Shown here piece by piece: positions 25,484 to 35,649 of a DNA stretch of 64,000 nt. A program made the position numbers and the translations under genes. The stretch's first letter is position 1. Every line of letters begins with the position of its first letter. This stretch comes from Mesorhizobium_B sp964242945 (lineage in GTDB: Bacteria; Pseudomonadota; Alphaproteobacteria; Rhizobiales; Rhizobiaceae). The stretch lies in the NCBI GenBank assembly GCA_964242945.1, contig CAXTCF010000001.1, forward strand, positions 16,916 through 80,915, in the 5' to 3' direction. A model generated the notes under the pieces. It saw only the letters and a program-made list of their open reading frames with translations, did no database searches and was not told where the DNA came from.

Positions 25484-26821
25484 ATGGCGGCATCGACTTT
25501 CGACGTGATCCTGCGCGGCGGCACGGTGGTCAACCAGGATGGAATAGGGCAGCGCGACGTCGGCATCCGCGGCGGCCGTATAGCAGGGCTTGGCGCCTTG
25601 GCGCCGGAGAGTGCCGGAGAGGTCGTTGATTGCAGCGGGCTGCACATCCTGCCAGGCGTGATCGACAGCCAGGTGCATTTCCGTGAGCCGGGAGCGGAGC
25701 ACAAGGAAAATCTGGAAACGGGTTCCCGCGCAGCGGTGCTGGGCGGCGTGACGGCAGTGTTCGAGATGCCGAACACCAATCCGCTGACCACCTCGGCCGA
25801 CGCGCTCGCCGACAAGGTGCGGCGCGGCACGGGCCGCATGCATTGCGACTTCGCCTTCTGGGTGGGCGGCACGCGGGAGAACGCGGGCGACCTCGCCGAA
25901 CTGGAGCGGCTGCCGGGGGCGGCGGGGGTCAAGGTCTTCATGGGCTCCTCCACGGGCAGCCTGCTCGTGGAAGACGATGGCGGCGTGCTGGCGATCCTGC
26001 GCGCCATACGGCGCCGGGCAGCCTTCCATTCCGAGGACGAGTACCGCCTGCGTGAAAGGATGAGCGAGCGGCGCGAAGGCGACCCTTCATCCCATCCGGT
26101 GTGGCGCGACGTGGAAGCGGCGGTTCGCTCGACGCGCAGGCTCGTCGCGCTGGCACGGCAGGCGGGCGCGCGCATCCATGTGCTGCACATCTCGACGGCC
26201 GAGGAGATCGCCTTTCTCGAAGCCCAGAAGGACGTGGCAAGCTGCGAGGCGACGCCGCACCACCTGACCCTCTCAGCCGAGGATTACCGCACGTTGGGCA
26301 CGCTCGTGCAGATGAACCCGCCAGTGCGCGATGCGCTTCACCGCGAAGGCATCTGGAACGGCATTAGCAGCGGCGTGGTGGATGTGCTGGGCTCGGACCA
26401 CGCTCCGCACACGCTGACAGAGAAGGCAAAACCCTATCCGCAATCACCGTCTGGAATGCCGGGCGTGCAGACGCTCGTGCCGGTCATGCTTGACCACGTG
26501 AACGCCGGAAAGCTGTCGCTGGAGCGCTTCGTGGACCTGACCAGTCAAGGCCCGGCGCGATTGTTCGGCATCGCTCGAAAGGGCCGGATCGCTGCGGGTT
26601 ATGATGCCGATCTGACGATCGTGGACCTGAAGCGGCAGGAGACGATTTCCAACGGCCAGGCCGCGTCTCGCGCGGGTTGGACGCCCTATGACGGCAAGCG
26701 CGTCCAGGGCTGGCCGGTCGGCACCTTCGTGCGCGGGCAGCGGGTGATGTGGGAAGGCGAGATCGTGACGCTGTCTTCCGGCCGGCCGGTGATGTTCAGC
26801 GAGGCGCTGCCGCGCGGCTGA
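25484..26821 (+). CDS. dihydroorotase-family amidohydrolase
   Basis: This is a 445-residue cyclic amidohydrolase. The chosen start (MAASTFDVILRGGTVVN) has a purine-rich upstream site. Typical dihydroorotase/allantoinase blocks are present: VIDSQVHFREPG, FEMPNTNPLTT, the lysine region AAGVKVFMGSS, HVLHISTAEE, CEATPHHLTLS and DVLGSDHAPHT. The first metal motif normally reads H-x-H; here it is Q-V-H, as I recall for the rhizobial PyrC2/DHOase branch. So metal binding differs from canonical dihydroorotase. The substrate is probably dihydroorotate or a related ureide. Confidence 0.88.
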   Translation: MAASTFDVILRGGTVVNQDGIGQRDVGIRGGRIAGLGALAPESAGEVVDCSGLHILPGVIDSQVHFREPGAEHKENLETGSRAAVLGGVTAVFEMPNTNPLTTSADALADKVRRGTGRMHCDFAFWVGGTRENAGDLAELERLPGAAGVKVFMGSSTGSLLVEDDGGVLAILRAIRRRAAFHSEDEYRLRERMSERREGDPSSHPVWRDVEAAVRSTRRLVALARQAGARIHVLHISTAEEIAFLEAQKDVASCEATPHHLTLSAEDYRTLGTLVQMNPPVRDALHREGIWNGISSGVVDVLGSDHAPHTLTEKAKPYPQSPSGMPGVQTLVPVMLDHVNAGKLSLERFVDLTSQGPARLFGIARKGRIAAGYDADLTIVDLKRQETISNGQAASRAGWTPYDGKRVQGWPVGTFVRGQRVMWEGEIVTLSSGRPVMFSEALPRG

Positions 26822-26824
26822 GCT

Positions 26825-27589
26825 TCAATCGCCCGCCAGAAAGAACGCCCAGCGGCCCTGCGGCGTGATGCCGATGCGGTAGAAGATGTAGGCGCCGTAG
26901 GTCTTCATCTCTTCCACGTCGCCCGCCGTAACGATCTTGAAAAGCTCCACCTGCTGCCGGCCGGTCAGGCGGTCCAACGGGATCGCGAAGAAGTAGGGCC
27001 AGACATAGAGTTCCTCGGCCTCGCCCTTGTCGAGGTGCACATAGCCGGCCGAGAGCACCTCTTCGAGGATGGCAAGGATTTCCAGGCCCTTGCCGTCGCC
27101 CGAACTCTGCTTGAGAAATTCGATGACGTCGCCGTCAACGTCGGTGAGCGAGACTTGCGTGGCGTCTTCTCCCTTGCCGAGCAGCGGGCGCAGCTTCTCG
27201 ATGTCGGCGCTCTTGCAGGCTTCGATCAACCGGTCGTGCGTGCGGCGCACGGGCTCCGGCAGCGCCGACAGATCATAGGACACTTCGGGGAGGGGACCGT
27301 TTTCCGAGATTTCCGGCCGGTTCGGATCGTGCGGCGTATCGGGTGAAGCCGCGCTTGGAGTCGCCTCGTCGCCCTCCGGCGTGGCGTCCGCCGGGTCGTC
27401 GGAAGAGGCGGGCGCAGCATCCGGCGCGGTGTTTTCAGCGCCCGGCTCAGCCGCCTTGTTCGGCGCTCCCGAAGGCGCCGGGAGGTCCTCGCGTTGAATC
27501 TCGCTCAGCGCCCGGGCAGGCTGCATGCTGAAGCCAAGCGAGGCGAGCGGAAGAACAAGGGCAAGAAAGGCTAGGCTCGGCTTGCGCAT
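26825..27589 (-). CDS. hypothetical secreted protein
   Basis: This is a 254-residue exported protein of unknown function. The start at 27589 gives a good signal peptide (MRKPSLAFLALVLPLASLGF, cleavage near PARA-LS). Residues 40-95 are low-complexity Pro/Ala/Asp/Glu and probably a periplasmic linker. The folded part (about 100-254) contains SYDLSALPEPVRRTHDRLIEAC and ends RIGITPQGRWAFFLAGD. I recognise it only as a conserved rhizobial hypothetical. Its stop lies three bases from the convergent amidohydrolase stop. Confidence 0.82.
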   Translation of the reverse strand: MRKPSLAFLALVLPLASLGFSMQPARALSEIQREDLPAPSGAPNKAAEPGAENTAPDAAPASSDDPADATPEGDEATPSAASPDTPHDPNRPEISENGPLPEVSYDLSALPEPVRRTHDRLIEACKSADIEKLRPLLGKGEDATQVSLTDVDGDVIEFLKQSSGDGKGLEILAILEEVLSAGYVHLDKGEAEELYVWPYFFAIPLDRLTGRQQVELFKIVTAGDVEEMKTYGAYIFYRIGITPQGRWAFFLAGD

Positions 27590-27655
27590 GACTCGCAATC
27601 GTTGTCGGCTGAAGCAGCGCACCGCGCCGGTGGGCTGGATTGTTTTCCGAAAAAT

Positions 27656-27946
27656 TCAGTGCAGTCTTTTCGACGGCTCGAAGTCGCCGGCCACCACCAT
27701 CTCGCGCACGCGGTCGATCAGCGCGAGCGCGGCATCTTCGCCGCTGACGCGCAGGAATTCGCTCAGGGCAGTGGAAAGGGCGGCTTCGGCGATGATGTCG
27801 GCTTCGATGCCGGCGGAAAGGCCTTCGGCCCAAGCCTCGTTGTGGCTTTCCACGGCGGTCAGGCGCTTTTCTTCCCTGACCATCGCATCGATGTCGCGCA
27901 CGCCCTGTTCCATTCCGTCACTCACCCCTTGCAATCTCTGCCGCAA
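27656..27946 (-). CDS. conserved hypothetical protein, 96 residues
   Basis: This is a small, largely helical cytoplasmic protein (MRQRLQGVSDGMEQGVRDID, then HNEAWAEGLSAGIEADIIAE, ending AGDFEPSKRLH). The highly organised heptad-like pattern and lack of low-complexity sequence indicate a real gene. No catalytic motif is visible. An internal in-frame ATG 11 codons in (MEQGV) is an alternative start. It lies on the minus strand between two exported proteins. Confidence 0.7.
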   Translation of the reverse strand: MRQRLQGVSDGMEQGVRDIDAMVREEKRLTAVESHNEAWAEGLSAGIEADIIAEAALSTALSEFLRVSGEDAALALIDRVREMVVAGDFEPSKRLH

Positions 27947-28064
27947 CGCAGGCGCACCGCACCGATTCGATGCAAATTGAACGTTGGCCTTAAGCCCTCA
28001 TTAAGAGATTAGCACGGGCTCGGCGGCACGCCATGTGTGCATTGCAATAAAAGTTAACCGTTGC

Positions 28065-28454
28065 TTAATTGCCGAAGCGCCCCCGGAGATCGCGCGTCAG
28101 TTCCGCGCCTTCTGTCTTGTAGAGGGCGATCGCCGCGCTGGCCGAGGGGGTGCAGGTGCGATAGCTCGCTGCGAATGCGCTGTAGCCTCGATTGAAGCCG
28201 GCAACGAATTTCTGCCGCCGTGCCGCATCCGGCTTCTCGGCGTCAAGAAACTTGTCCATCTCGGCGCGCCAGCCCCCATCTTTTCCGCTGCATAGGGTGG
28301 TGAGGAATTGCAGGGAGCCGAGAATTTCCGCCAGCCGCTCAAGACCCGGATCGAACGGTGACTCGGCCGTCCCCGCCGTGCTTGTGCCGGAGATGCCCGG
28401 TACAACCGCGAGCAAGGCAAGCGCAGCGATCGCCGATTTGACTTCCCGTCTCAT
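28065..28454 (-). CDS. TIGR02301-family exported protein
   Basis: This is a 129-residue protein with a signal peptide (MRREVKSAIAALALLAVVPG) and a small alpha-helical body. The sequence LAEILGSLQFLTTLCSG, WRAEMDKFLDAEKPD and FNRGYSAFAASYRTC matches the TIGR02301 family, found almost only in alphaproteobacteria. Its two conserved cysteines (LC and RTC) may form a disulfide in the periplasm. The function is unknown. It is adjacent to the Nudix gene on the same strand, 52 bases apart. Confidence 0.85.
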   Translation of the reverse strand: MRREVKSAIAALALLAVVPGISGTSTAGTAESPFDPGLERLAEILGSLQFLTTLCSGKDGGWRAEMDKFLDAEKPDAARRQKFVAGFNRGYSAFAASYRTCTPSASAAIALYKTEGAELTRDLRGRFGN

Positions 28455-28506
28455 TCGCGGAAGTCAGCACGGGGATTGCGGCAGGCGGAAGACGCGAAGC
28501 AGCGAT

Positions 28507-28935
28507 TCAACCCCCTTCACGTCCATTCCGCGGAAGGCCGAAAATCTGTCGTGCCGCAGCAAGCGTGGATTCCGTAATCGGCAGCAGGCTCATCTCTTCC
28601 AGGCGGAAGAAGCCAGCCTCTGCGGCATCGTCGGCGGCGCAGGGCTCCCCGTCAGCATTCGTGCAGAGATAAACGGAAAGGCGAAAGGTCGGGCCGTGCT
28701 CCCCATCGGGTTGGAGAAGGATCGTATCATGCAGCGCGAGGCTTGCGGCGGTCAGGCCAGTCTCCTCGCGAAGCTCCCGCCGCGCCGCCTTGTCCAACGT
28801 TTCGCCGGGCTCGACCCGGCCGCCGGGAAAGGCATACAGGCCGAGCGAAGGGGCTCGGCCTCTCTTCACCAGAAGCAACGAATCGCCGCGCAGCACGGCA
28901 ACGGATACGGCTTCCACGGTACCCTCTCCGCTCAC
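28507..28935 (-). CDS. NUDIX hydrolase
   Basis: This is a 142-residue Nudix enzyme. The Nudix box is complete: GGRVEPGETLDKAARRELRE followed by ETGL, with all Mg2+-binding glutamates. It probably hydrolyses a nucleoside diphosphate derivative; the sequence is close to the NUDIX proteins annotated as ADP-ribose pyrophosphatase or MutT-like, and the substrate cannot be decided. The ATG at 28935 gives MSGEGTVEAVSVAVLRGDS, with a ribosome-like GAGGG nearby. The next gene upstream on this strand is the 57-residue protein 45 bases away. Confidence 0.92.
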   Translation of the reverse strand: MSGEGTVEAVSVAVLRGDSLLLVKRGRAPSLGLYAFPGGRVEPGETLDKAARRELREETGLTAASLALHDTILLQPDGEHGPTFRLSVYLCTNADGEPCAADDAAEAGFFRLEEMSLLPITESTLAAARQIFGLPRNGREGG

Positions 28936-28980
28936 GCGGCAGCGCCGCAGAAGCCGGCAGGAGGGTAGAAGCGCATGCCG

Positions 28981-29154
28981 TCAGGCGGCTCGCTTGATGG
29001 TCTGTGTATCCTGCGCCTGTTCCTCGTCGTTCTTCTTGCCGGCGGCGCAGAGCAGGGCGGCCACGATGGCGGCCGGGCCGATCGGCTGGTAGAGCTTGGC
29101 GAGCGCCGCATATTGTTCGCGGGCGCGGTCGGCTTCGGCGAGCTTGCGTGACAT
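28981..29154 (-). CDS. 57-residue small protein with one hydrophobic segment
   Basis: The frame from ATG at 29154 to TGA at 28981 encodes a charged N-terminus (MSRKLAEADRAREQYAALAK), a hydrophobic centre (PIGPAAIVAALLCAAG) and a charged tail (KKNDEEQAQD). It resembles small membrane-associated proteins I recall from rhizobia upstream of cysS. The codon pattern is like the neighbouring core genes, and the reading frame has a coherent charge-hydrophobic-charge layout. No function is known. Confidence 0.55.
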   Translation of the reverse strand: MSRKLAEADRAREQYAALAKLYQPIGPAAIVAALLCAAGKKNDEEQAQDTQTIKRAA

Positions 29155-29518
29155 TCCGTATGAGTCCTTGTGTTTCGTCCCCAGGCGGGAGAGGTGTCGT
29201 CACATATGGACGAAATCGTGTCCCGATCTGACGCCGGCTTCATCCTCGCGCTGTCTTGCTTAACGTAGTCTTGCGCTGTTGCAGGATGGTCACGCCCGGC
29301 GCTGCGTGCGCTTGACGAAGCGGCACATCCTGAAACATAAGCGCCCCATGCAGACGCTCTTCGCCCGTTCCGGGGTTTGTATCATCGGCTAGCCCGCGCG
29401 CCGGCCCTAGCGTCCACGTCTTTTCCAAAATTTCAGGAGAGAGAACGCAGGCGGCCGGCGGGCGGGCGTCCCGTTCTGCCGCGCTCACGCCGTTCCTTGC
29501 GCCGTCTGGAAAATTTCG
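29155..29518. other. 364-base gap upstream of cysS
   Basis: No gene, RNA or repeat is supported here. A minus-strand frame of 82 codons at 29240-29488 lacks a ribosome site and any family resemblance. The region should contain the cysS promoter, but no clear -35/-10 pair could be assigned, and no T-box or other leader was seen. Confidence 0.5.
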
Positions 29519-31029
<1,511 letters not shown>

Positions 31030-31033
<4 letters not shown>

Positions 31034-31521
31034 GCCTCGACAACAAGCCCAGCTACTCCGGCGGCTGCCAGTGCGGCGCGGTGCGGTTTCATCTTGAAGG
31101 TGTGCTCGGCAATCCCTCGGTATGCCACTGCCGCATGTGCCAGAAGGCGTTCGGCGCCTTTTATGCGCCGCTGGTCGGGATCGCCAATGCAACGCTGGTT
31201 TGGACCAGGGGCGAGCCGAAACGTTTTCGCTCATCCAACCATGTCCTGCGCGGCTTCTGCTCCGAATGCGGCACGCCGCTGACTTATGAGGCGCCCGATG
31301 GGCTGGCGCTTGCGATCGGCGCCTTCGATGATCCCTCTTCCCTGGCGCCGGAAGTGCAGTGGGGCAGGGAGGCTGCACTGCCTTTTGTCGATGACGTGCC
31401 GAACCTGCCTTTGCACGAAACGAGCGAAGACGAGGAAGCCGGCAGCTATCTCGCCTCGATCGTATCCTATCAACACCCGGACCACGACACTGAGGTGTGG
31501 CCGGCGGAGGGCAGAGCATGA
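31030..31521 (+). CDS. GFA-family (glutathione-dependent formaldehyde-activating enzyme-like) protein, copy 1
   Basis: This is a 163-residue zinc protein of the GFA/DUF636 fold. Zinc ligands are in GGCQCGAVRF, VCHCRMCQKAF and GFCSECGTPL. The family includes the Paracoccus glutathione-dependent formaldehyde-activating enzyme, but most members have unknown roles. The C-terminal motif SIVSYQHPDHDTEVWP is shared with the next gene. It starts inside the cysS stop and ends inside the start of copy 2, so it is part of a fully coupled operon. Confidence 0.92.
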
Positions 31522-31994
31522 GCGACAACACTGTGAGGAGCGGCGGCTGCCAGTGCGGTGCGGTGCGCTTTCACGTCCGCGGCGACCTCGGCCGTCCGAC
31601 GCTTTGCCATTGCCGCATGTGCCAGAAGCATTTCGGCGGGCCGTTCTCGGTGCTCGTGATCGTGCCGGACGGCGTCGATTGGACGCGCGAAAGCCCAAGC
31701 TTCTTCCAGTCGTCCGTCAACATCGAGCGCGGCTTCTGCGCACGTTGCGGCACGCCGCTGTTTTTCCGCTCGCCGGATGGAATCGAGCTTGCCGTTGGCG
31801 CCTTTGACGACCGCTCGGATCTTGCGCCGCAAGTTCAGGTTCACCACGCCGACCGGCTGCCTTGGGTCGATACGCTTTTCAACGTGCCGGTCCGCGATGC
31901 GTCGAAGGATGCTGCGCAACAGGAAGGCATCATCTCTTTCCAGCATCCGGACCATGACACGAAGATCTGGCCCGCGCACGGTTTGCACTTATGA
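31518..31994 (+). CDS. GFA-family protein, copy 2
   Basis: This is a 158-residue tandem paralogue of the previous gene. The same Cys clusters are present: GGCQCGAVRF, LCHCRMCQKHF and GFCARCGTPLF. The ending FQHPDHDTKIWP also matches. The middle part diverges (MCQKHFGGPFSVLVIVPDGV), so the duplication is old and the two may act on different substrates. Its start overlaps the stop of copy 1, and its stop overlaps the start of pip, each by four bases. Confidence 0.92.
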   Translation: MSDNTVRSGGCQCGAVRFHVRGDLGRPTLCHCRMCQKHFGGPFSVLVIVPDGVDWTRESPSFFQSSVNIERGFCARCGTPLFFRSPDGIELAVGAFDDRSDLAPQVQVHHADRLPWVDTLFNVPVRDASKDAAQQEGIISFQHPDHDTKIWPAHGLHL

Positions 31995-32953
31995 GCGGTT
32001 TGCGCGGCCTGTACCCGGATGTCGCGCCGTTCGACAGCGGCATGCTCGACGTAGGCGACGGTCACACGATCTATTGGGAGCGGTGCGGCACGAAAGGCGC
32101 GAAGCCGGCGGTGTTCCTGCACGGCGGGCCGGGCGGCGCCATCTTGCCCAAGCATCGATGCTTATTCGACCCGGCGAAATACGACGTCCTGCTGTTCGAC
32201 CAGCGCGGCTGCGGGCGGTCAACGCCGCATGCCGAATTGGAAGCGAACACGACTTGGCATCTGGTCGCCGACATCGAGCGGCTGCGGGAGATGATCGGCG
32301 TCGAAACATGGCTGGTGTTCGGCGGTTCCTGGGGCTCGACTCTGGCGCTTGCCTACGCCGAAACCCACCCTGAGCGCGTTTCCGCGCTGATCGTTCGCGG
32401 CATCTACACGCTCACCAAAGGCGAACTCGACTGGTATTATCAGTTCGGCGTGTCCGAGATGTTCCCGGACCGTTGGGAACAGTTCCTGGCGCCGATCCCG
32501 CAGGCCGAGCGCGGCGACTTGATGGGCGCCTATCGCAAGCGCTTGGTCGGCGGCGACAAGGCCGTGCAGCTGGAAGCGGCGCGCGCATGGAGCCAATGGG
32601 AAGGCGGCACCATCACCCTCCTGCCGGACAAGGAGCTGACCGACAGTTTTGGCGAGGACAACTTCGCCGTCGCATTCGCCCGCATCGAGAACCATTTCTT
32701 CGTGCATGCCGGCTGGCTGGAGGAGGGGCAGTTGATCCGCGATGCCGCCAGGCTCAGCAACATTCCCGGCGTGATCGTGCATGGCCGCTACGACATGCCG
32801 TGCCCGCTGCGCTATGCCTGGGCGCTGCACAAGGCTTGGCCCCGCGCCGAACTGCACATCATCGAAGGGGCGGGCCATGCCTTTTCGGAGCCGGGCATCC
32901 TCGACCGGCTGGTCCGCGCGACCGACCAGTTTGCAGAGCAGAGCGATGACTAA
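31991..32953 (+). CDS. pip: prolyl aminopeptidase (proline iminopeptidase)
   Basis: This is an alpha/beta-hydrolase of 320 residues that removes N-terminal proline from peptides (family S33). The oxyanion segment VFLHGGPGGAILPKH, DQRGCGRSTPHAELEANTTWHLVADIE in part, the nucleophile elbow FGGSWGSTLALAY, an acidic residue in GRYDMPCP and the catalytic H in EGAGHAF are all present. The length is normal. It overlaps the second GFA gene by four bases and cimA by eight. No biochemical tie to the GFA proteins is known. Confidence 0.92.
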   Translation: MSGLRGLYPDVAPFDSGMLDVGDGHTIYWERCGTKGAKPAVFLHGGPGGAILPKHRCLFDPAKYDVLLFDQRGCGRSTPHAELEANTTWHLVADIERLREMIGVETWLVFGGSWGSTLALAYAETHPERVSALIVRGIYTLTKGELDWYYQFGVSEMFPDRWEQFLAPIPQAERGDLMGAYRKRLVGGDKAVQLEAARAWSQWEGGTITLLPDKELTDSFGEDNFAVAFARIENHFFVHAGWLEEGQLIRDAARLSNIPGVIVHGRYDMPCPLRYAWALHKAWPRAELHIIEGAGHAFSEPGILDRLVRATDQFAEQSDD

Positions 32954-34562
32954 GGAGCGGCTCACCCTTTTCGACACGACGTTGCGCGACGGGCAGCAGA
33001 CGCCCGGCATCGACTTCTCCATCGCCGACAAGGTGGCGATCGCCGAAATGCTCGATGCGTTCGGCATCGACTATGTCGAAGGCGGCTATCCCGGCGCCAA
33101 CCCGACAGACACCGCCTTCTTCAGCCGCCGGCGCACGCGCCAAGCGAAATTCGTGGCCTTCGGCATGACGAAGCGCCCCGGCGCTTCCGCGTCCAACGAT
33201 CCGGGCCTGGCCGCGCTGCTTGCCGCAAAGTCCGACGCCGTCTGCTTCGTGGCGAAAAGCTGGGACTTCCACGTCCGCGTCGCGCTTGGCTGCACGAACG
33301 AGGAGAATCTCGACTCGATCCGGCTTTCCGTCGAGGCCGTGTGCGCGGCGGGCAAGGAAGCGCTGGTCGATTGCGAGCACTTCTTCGACGGGTTCAAAGC
33401 CAATCCGGATTATGCACTGGCCTGCGCCCGCACCGCTCTGGACGCCGGCGCGCGCTGGGTCGTGCTGTGCGACACGAACGGCGGCACGCTGCCGGCCGAG
33501 GTCCACTCGATCGTCGGCCAGGTGATCGCAGCGGGCGTTCCCGGCGCCAGGCTCGGCATCCACGCCCATGACGATACGGGCCAGGCCGTCGCCAACTCGC
33601 TCGCGGCGGTGGACGCCGGCGCACGCCAGATCCAGGGTACGCTGAACGGCATCGGCGAGCGTTGCGGAAACGCCAACCTCATCGCGCTCATTCCGACGCT
33701 GATGCTCAAACCCGCCTATGCCGACCGCTTCGAGACCGGCATCTCGGCCGAGCAACTCGCCGGCATAGCGCGGTTGTCGCACGCTTTCGACGAGATGCTG
33801 AACCGTGCCCCGGATGCGCAAGCGCCTTACGTCGGCGCTTCCGCTTTCGCGACCAAGGCGGGCATCCACGCTTCCGCTTTGGTGAAGGATCCCCAGACCT
33901 ACGAGCATGTGGCGCCGGAAACCGTCGGCAACCGCCGGCGGGTCATGGTGTCCGATCAGGGCGGGCGGGCGAATTTCCTTGCCGAACTGAAGCGGCGCGG
34001 CATCGCGGTGCCGCGCGACGGCGGCAGGCTCGACACGCTGATCGCCCTGGTCAAGGACCGCGAAGCCGAAGGCTACGCCTACGAGGGCGCGGATGCGAGC
34101 TTCGAACTGCTGGCGCGGCGCACGCTGGACACCGTGCCGGAGTTCTTCCGCGTTTCCAGCTTCCGCTGCACCGTGGAGCGGCGCTTCGATGCGAGCGGGC
34201 AACTGCGCACCTTCTCCGAAGCGGTGGTCAAGGTGCTGGTGGACGGCGAGGAAAAGATGTCGGTGGCGGAAGGCCACGGTCCGGTCAACGCGCTCGACAT
34301 CGCGCTGCGAAAAGACCTCGGCAAGTTCCAGCACGAGATTGCCGACCTGAAGCTCACGGACTTCAAGGTGCGCATCCTGAACGGCGGCACGGAGGCGATC
34401 ACGCGCGTTCTGGTCGAGTCGCACGACGCGAGCGGAGCGCGCTGGTCCACCGTGGGCGTCTCCGACAACATCATCGACGCTTCGTTCCAGGCGCTGATGG
34501 ACGCCCTGGTGTTCAAGCTGATGAAGAACCGCGAATTGGCAGGGTTGATCGCTGCGGAATGA
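32946..34562 (+). CDS. cimA: (R)-citramalate synthase
   Basis: CimA condenses pyruvate and acetyl-CoA to (R)-citramalate, an entry to isoleucine synthesis without threonine. The protein is 538 residues. The catalytic TIM barrel starts LFDTTLRDGQQTPGIDF, with metal ligands in GIHAHDDTGQAVANS and GNAN. The C-terminal LeuA-dimer regulatory domain (from about residue 410) ends with the segment containing GVSDNIIDASFQALMDALV. It starts eight bases inside pip and is the last gene of the cysS operon. Confidence 0.94.
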   Translation: MTKERLTLFDTTLRDGQQTPGIDFSIADKVAIAEMLDAFGIDYVEGGYPGANPTDTAFFSRRRTRQAKFVAFGMTKRPGASASNDPGLAALLAAKSDAVCFVAKSWDFHVRVALGCTNEENLDSIRLSVEAVCAAGKEALVDCEHFFDGFKANPDYALACARTALDAGARWVVLCDTNGGTLPAEVHSIVGQVIAAGVPGARLGIHAHDDTGQAVANSLAAVDAGARQIQGTLNGIGERCGNANLIALIPTLMLKPAYADRFETGISAEQLAGIARLSHAFDEMLNRAPDAQAPYVGASAFATKAGIHASALVKDPQTYEHVAPETVGNRRRVMVSDQGGRANFLAELKRRGIAVPRDGGRLDTLIALVKDREAEGYAYEGADASFELLARRTLDTVPEFFRVSSFRCTVERRFDASGQLRTFSEAVVKVLVDGEEKMSVAEGHGPVNALDIALRKDLGKFQHEIADLKLTDFKVRILNGGTEAITRVLVESHDASGARWSTVGVSDNIIDASFQALMDALVFKLMKNRELAGLIAAE

Positions 34563-34713
34563 GAAGCAGGGATGAGACCGACCCGCGCGGTAGCGTCCCT
34601 GTTTCTCCCGTCGCATCAAGGAAACGGGACTGAGGCATCAAGCCTTTGAACTGGATGTTCGCCGCCGCAGGGCGCAAAGGCTGCGGCTTCCAGGTGCTCC
34701 AGACCCAGCAGCC

Positions 34714-35637
34714 ATGACCGCCGTCTCAGAACAAACCACAACCACTGTATCTTACGCCGCGCCGGAGTCCGCCAGCGGCTTCCGGTACGCCTTCTCGGCC
34801 TATCTGCTTTGGGGTTTTCTGCCCTTCTACCTCAAGGCGGTCGCCCACATCCCCGCTGCGGAAGTGGTTGCGCACCGCATCCTGTGGTCGCTGCCCGTCG
34901 CAGGTTTGACGCTGGCCCTTGCCGGCCGCTCGGGCGCGCTCCGCACCGTGCTGCGCAGCCCGCGCACGCTTGGCATGGCAGCGCTGGCGGCCGCGTTTCT
35001 CACGGTCAACTGGTGCCTCTATGTCTGGGCGATCGGGACGGGACGGGCGATCGAGGGTGCGCTCGGCTACTACATCAATCCGCTTTTCAGCGTACTGCTC
35101 GCCGCCATCGTCCTGCGCGAGCGGCTGCATGGCTTGCAGCTTGCGGCGATTGGGCTCGCCGTGCTGGCGGTCGCGATTCTCGGCTGGGAAACCGGCGGCC
35201 TGCCGTGGATCTCGCTGAGCCTTGCCGGTTCCTGGGCCGTCTATGCTCTCCTCAAGAAGACGCTGCCGATCGAGCCGAACCAGGGCTTCTTTCTGGAAGT
35301 GCTGCTGCTCAGCCTGCCCGCGCTCGGCTACGTCGTTTGGCTGACCGCGAGCGGACAAGCTCACTTCGGGCCGACCGGCTGGCGCGATGGCGTGCTGCTG
35401 ATCGTTTCGGGGCCGGTGACGGCGGTGCCGCTCATCCTCTACGCCAACGGGGCAAAGCGCCTGAAGCTCTCCACCATCGCGATGATGCAGTATATCGCGC
35501 CGACCATCGTGTTTCTGATCGCCGTCTTCATATTCCGCGAGCCGTTCGGCGCGGCACGCGCGCTGGCCTTTGCCCTGATCTGGGCGGCATTGCTTCTTTA
35601 TTCCCTCTCGGTGTTCCGCAACCGGGCAGAGCGCTGA
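34714..35637 (+). CDS. rarD: EamA-family transporter RarD
   Basis: RarD is a ten-helix drug/metabolite transporter-superfamily permease of the inner membrane; the substrate is not established. The 307-residue protein shows the RarD pattern: FSAYLLWGFLPFYLKAV at the start, AHRILWSLPVAGL, then NWCLYVWAIGTGRAIEGALG with YYINPLFSVLL, and QYIAPTIVFLIAVFIFREPF near the end. Two EamA repeats are visible. It is transcribed alone, 150 bases after cimA and convergent with the LOG gene. Confidence 0.93.
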   Translation: MTAVSEQTTTTVSYAAPESASGFRYAFSAYLLWGFLPFYLKAVAHIPAAEVVAHRILWSLPVAGLTLALAGRSGALRTVLRSPRTLGMAALAAAFLTVNWCLYVWAIGTGRAIEGALGYYINPLFSVLLAAIVLRERLHGLQLAAIGLAVLAVAILGWETGGLPWISLSLAGSWAVYALLKKTLPIEPNQGFFLEVLLLSLPALGYVVWLTASGQAHFGPTGWRDGVLLIVSGPVTAVPLILYANGAKRLKLSTIAMMQYIAPTIVFLIAVFIFREPFGAARALAFALIWAALLLYSLSVFRNRAER

Positions 35638-35649
35638 TGCGATCGCCCG

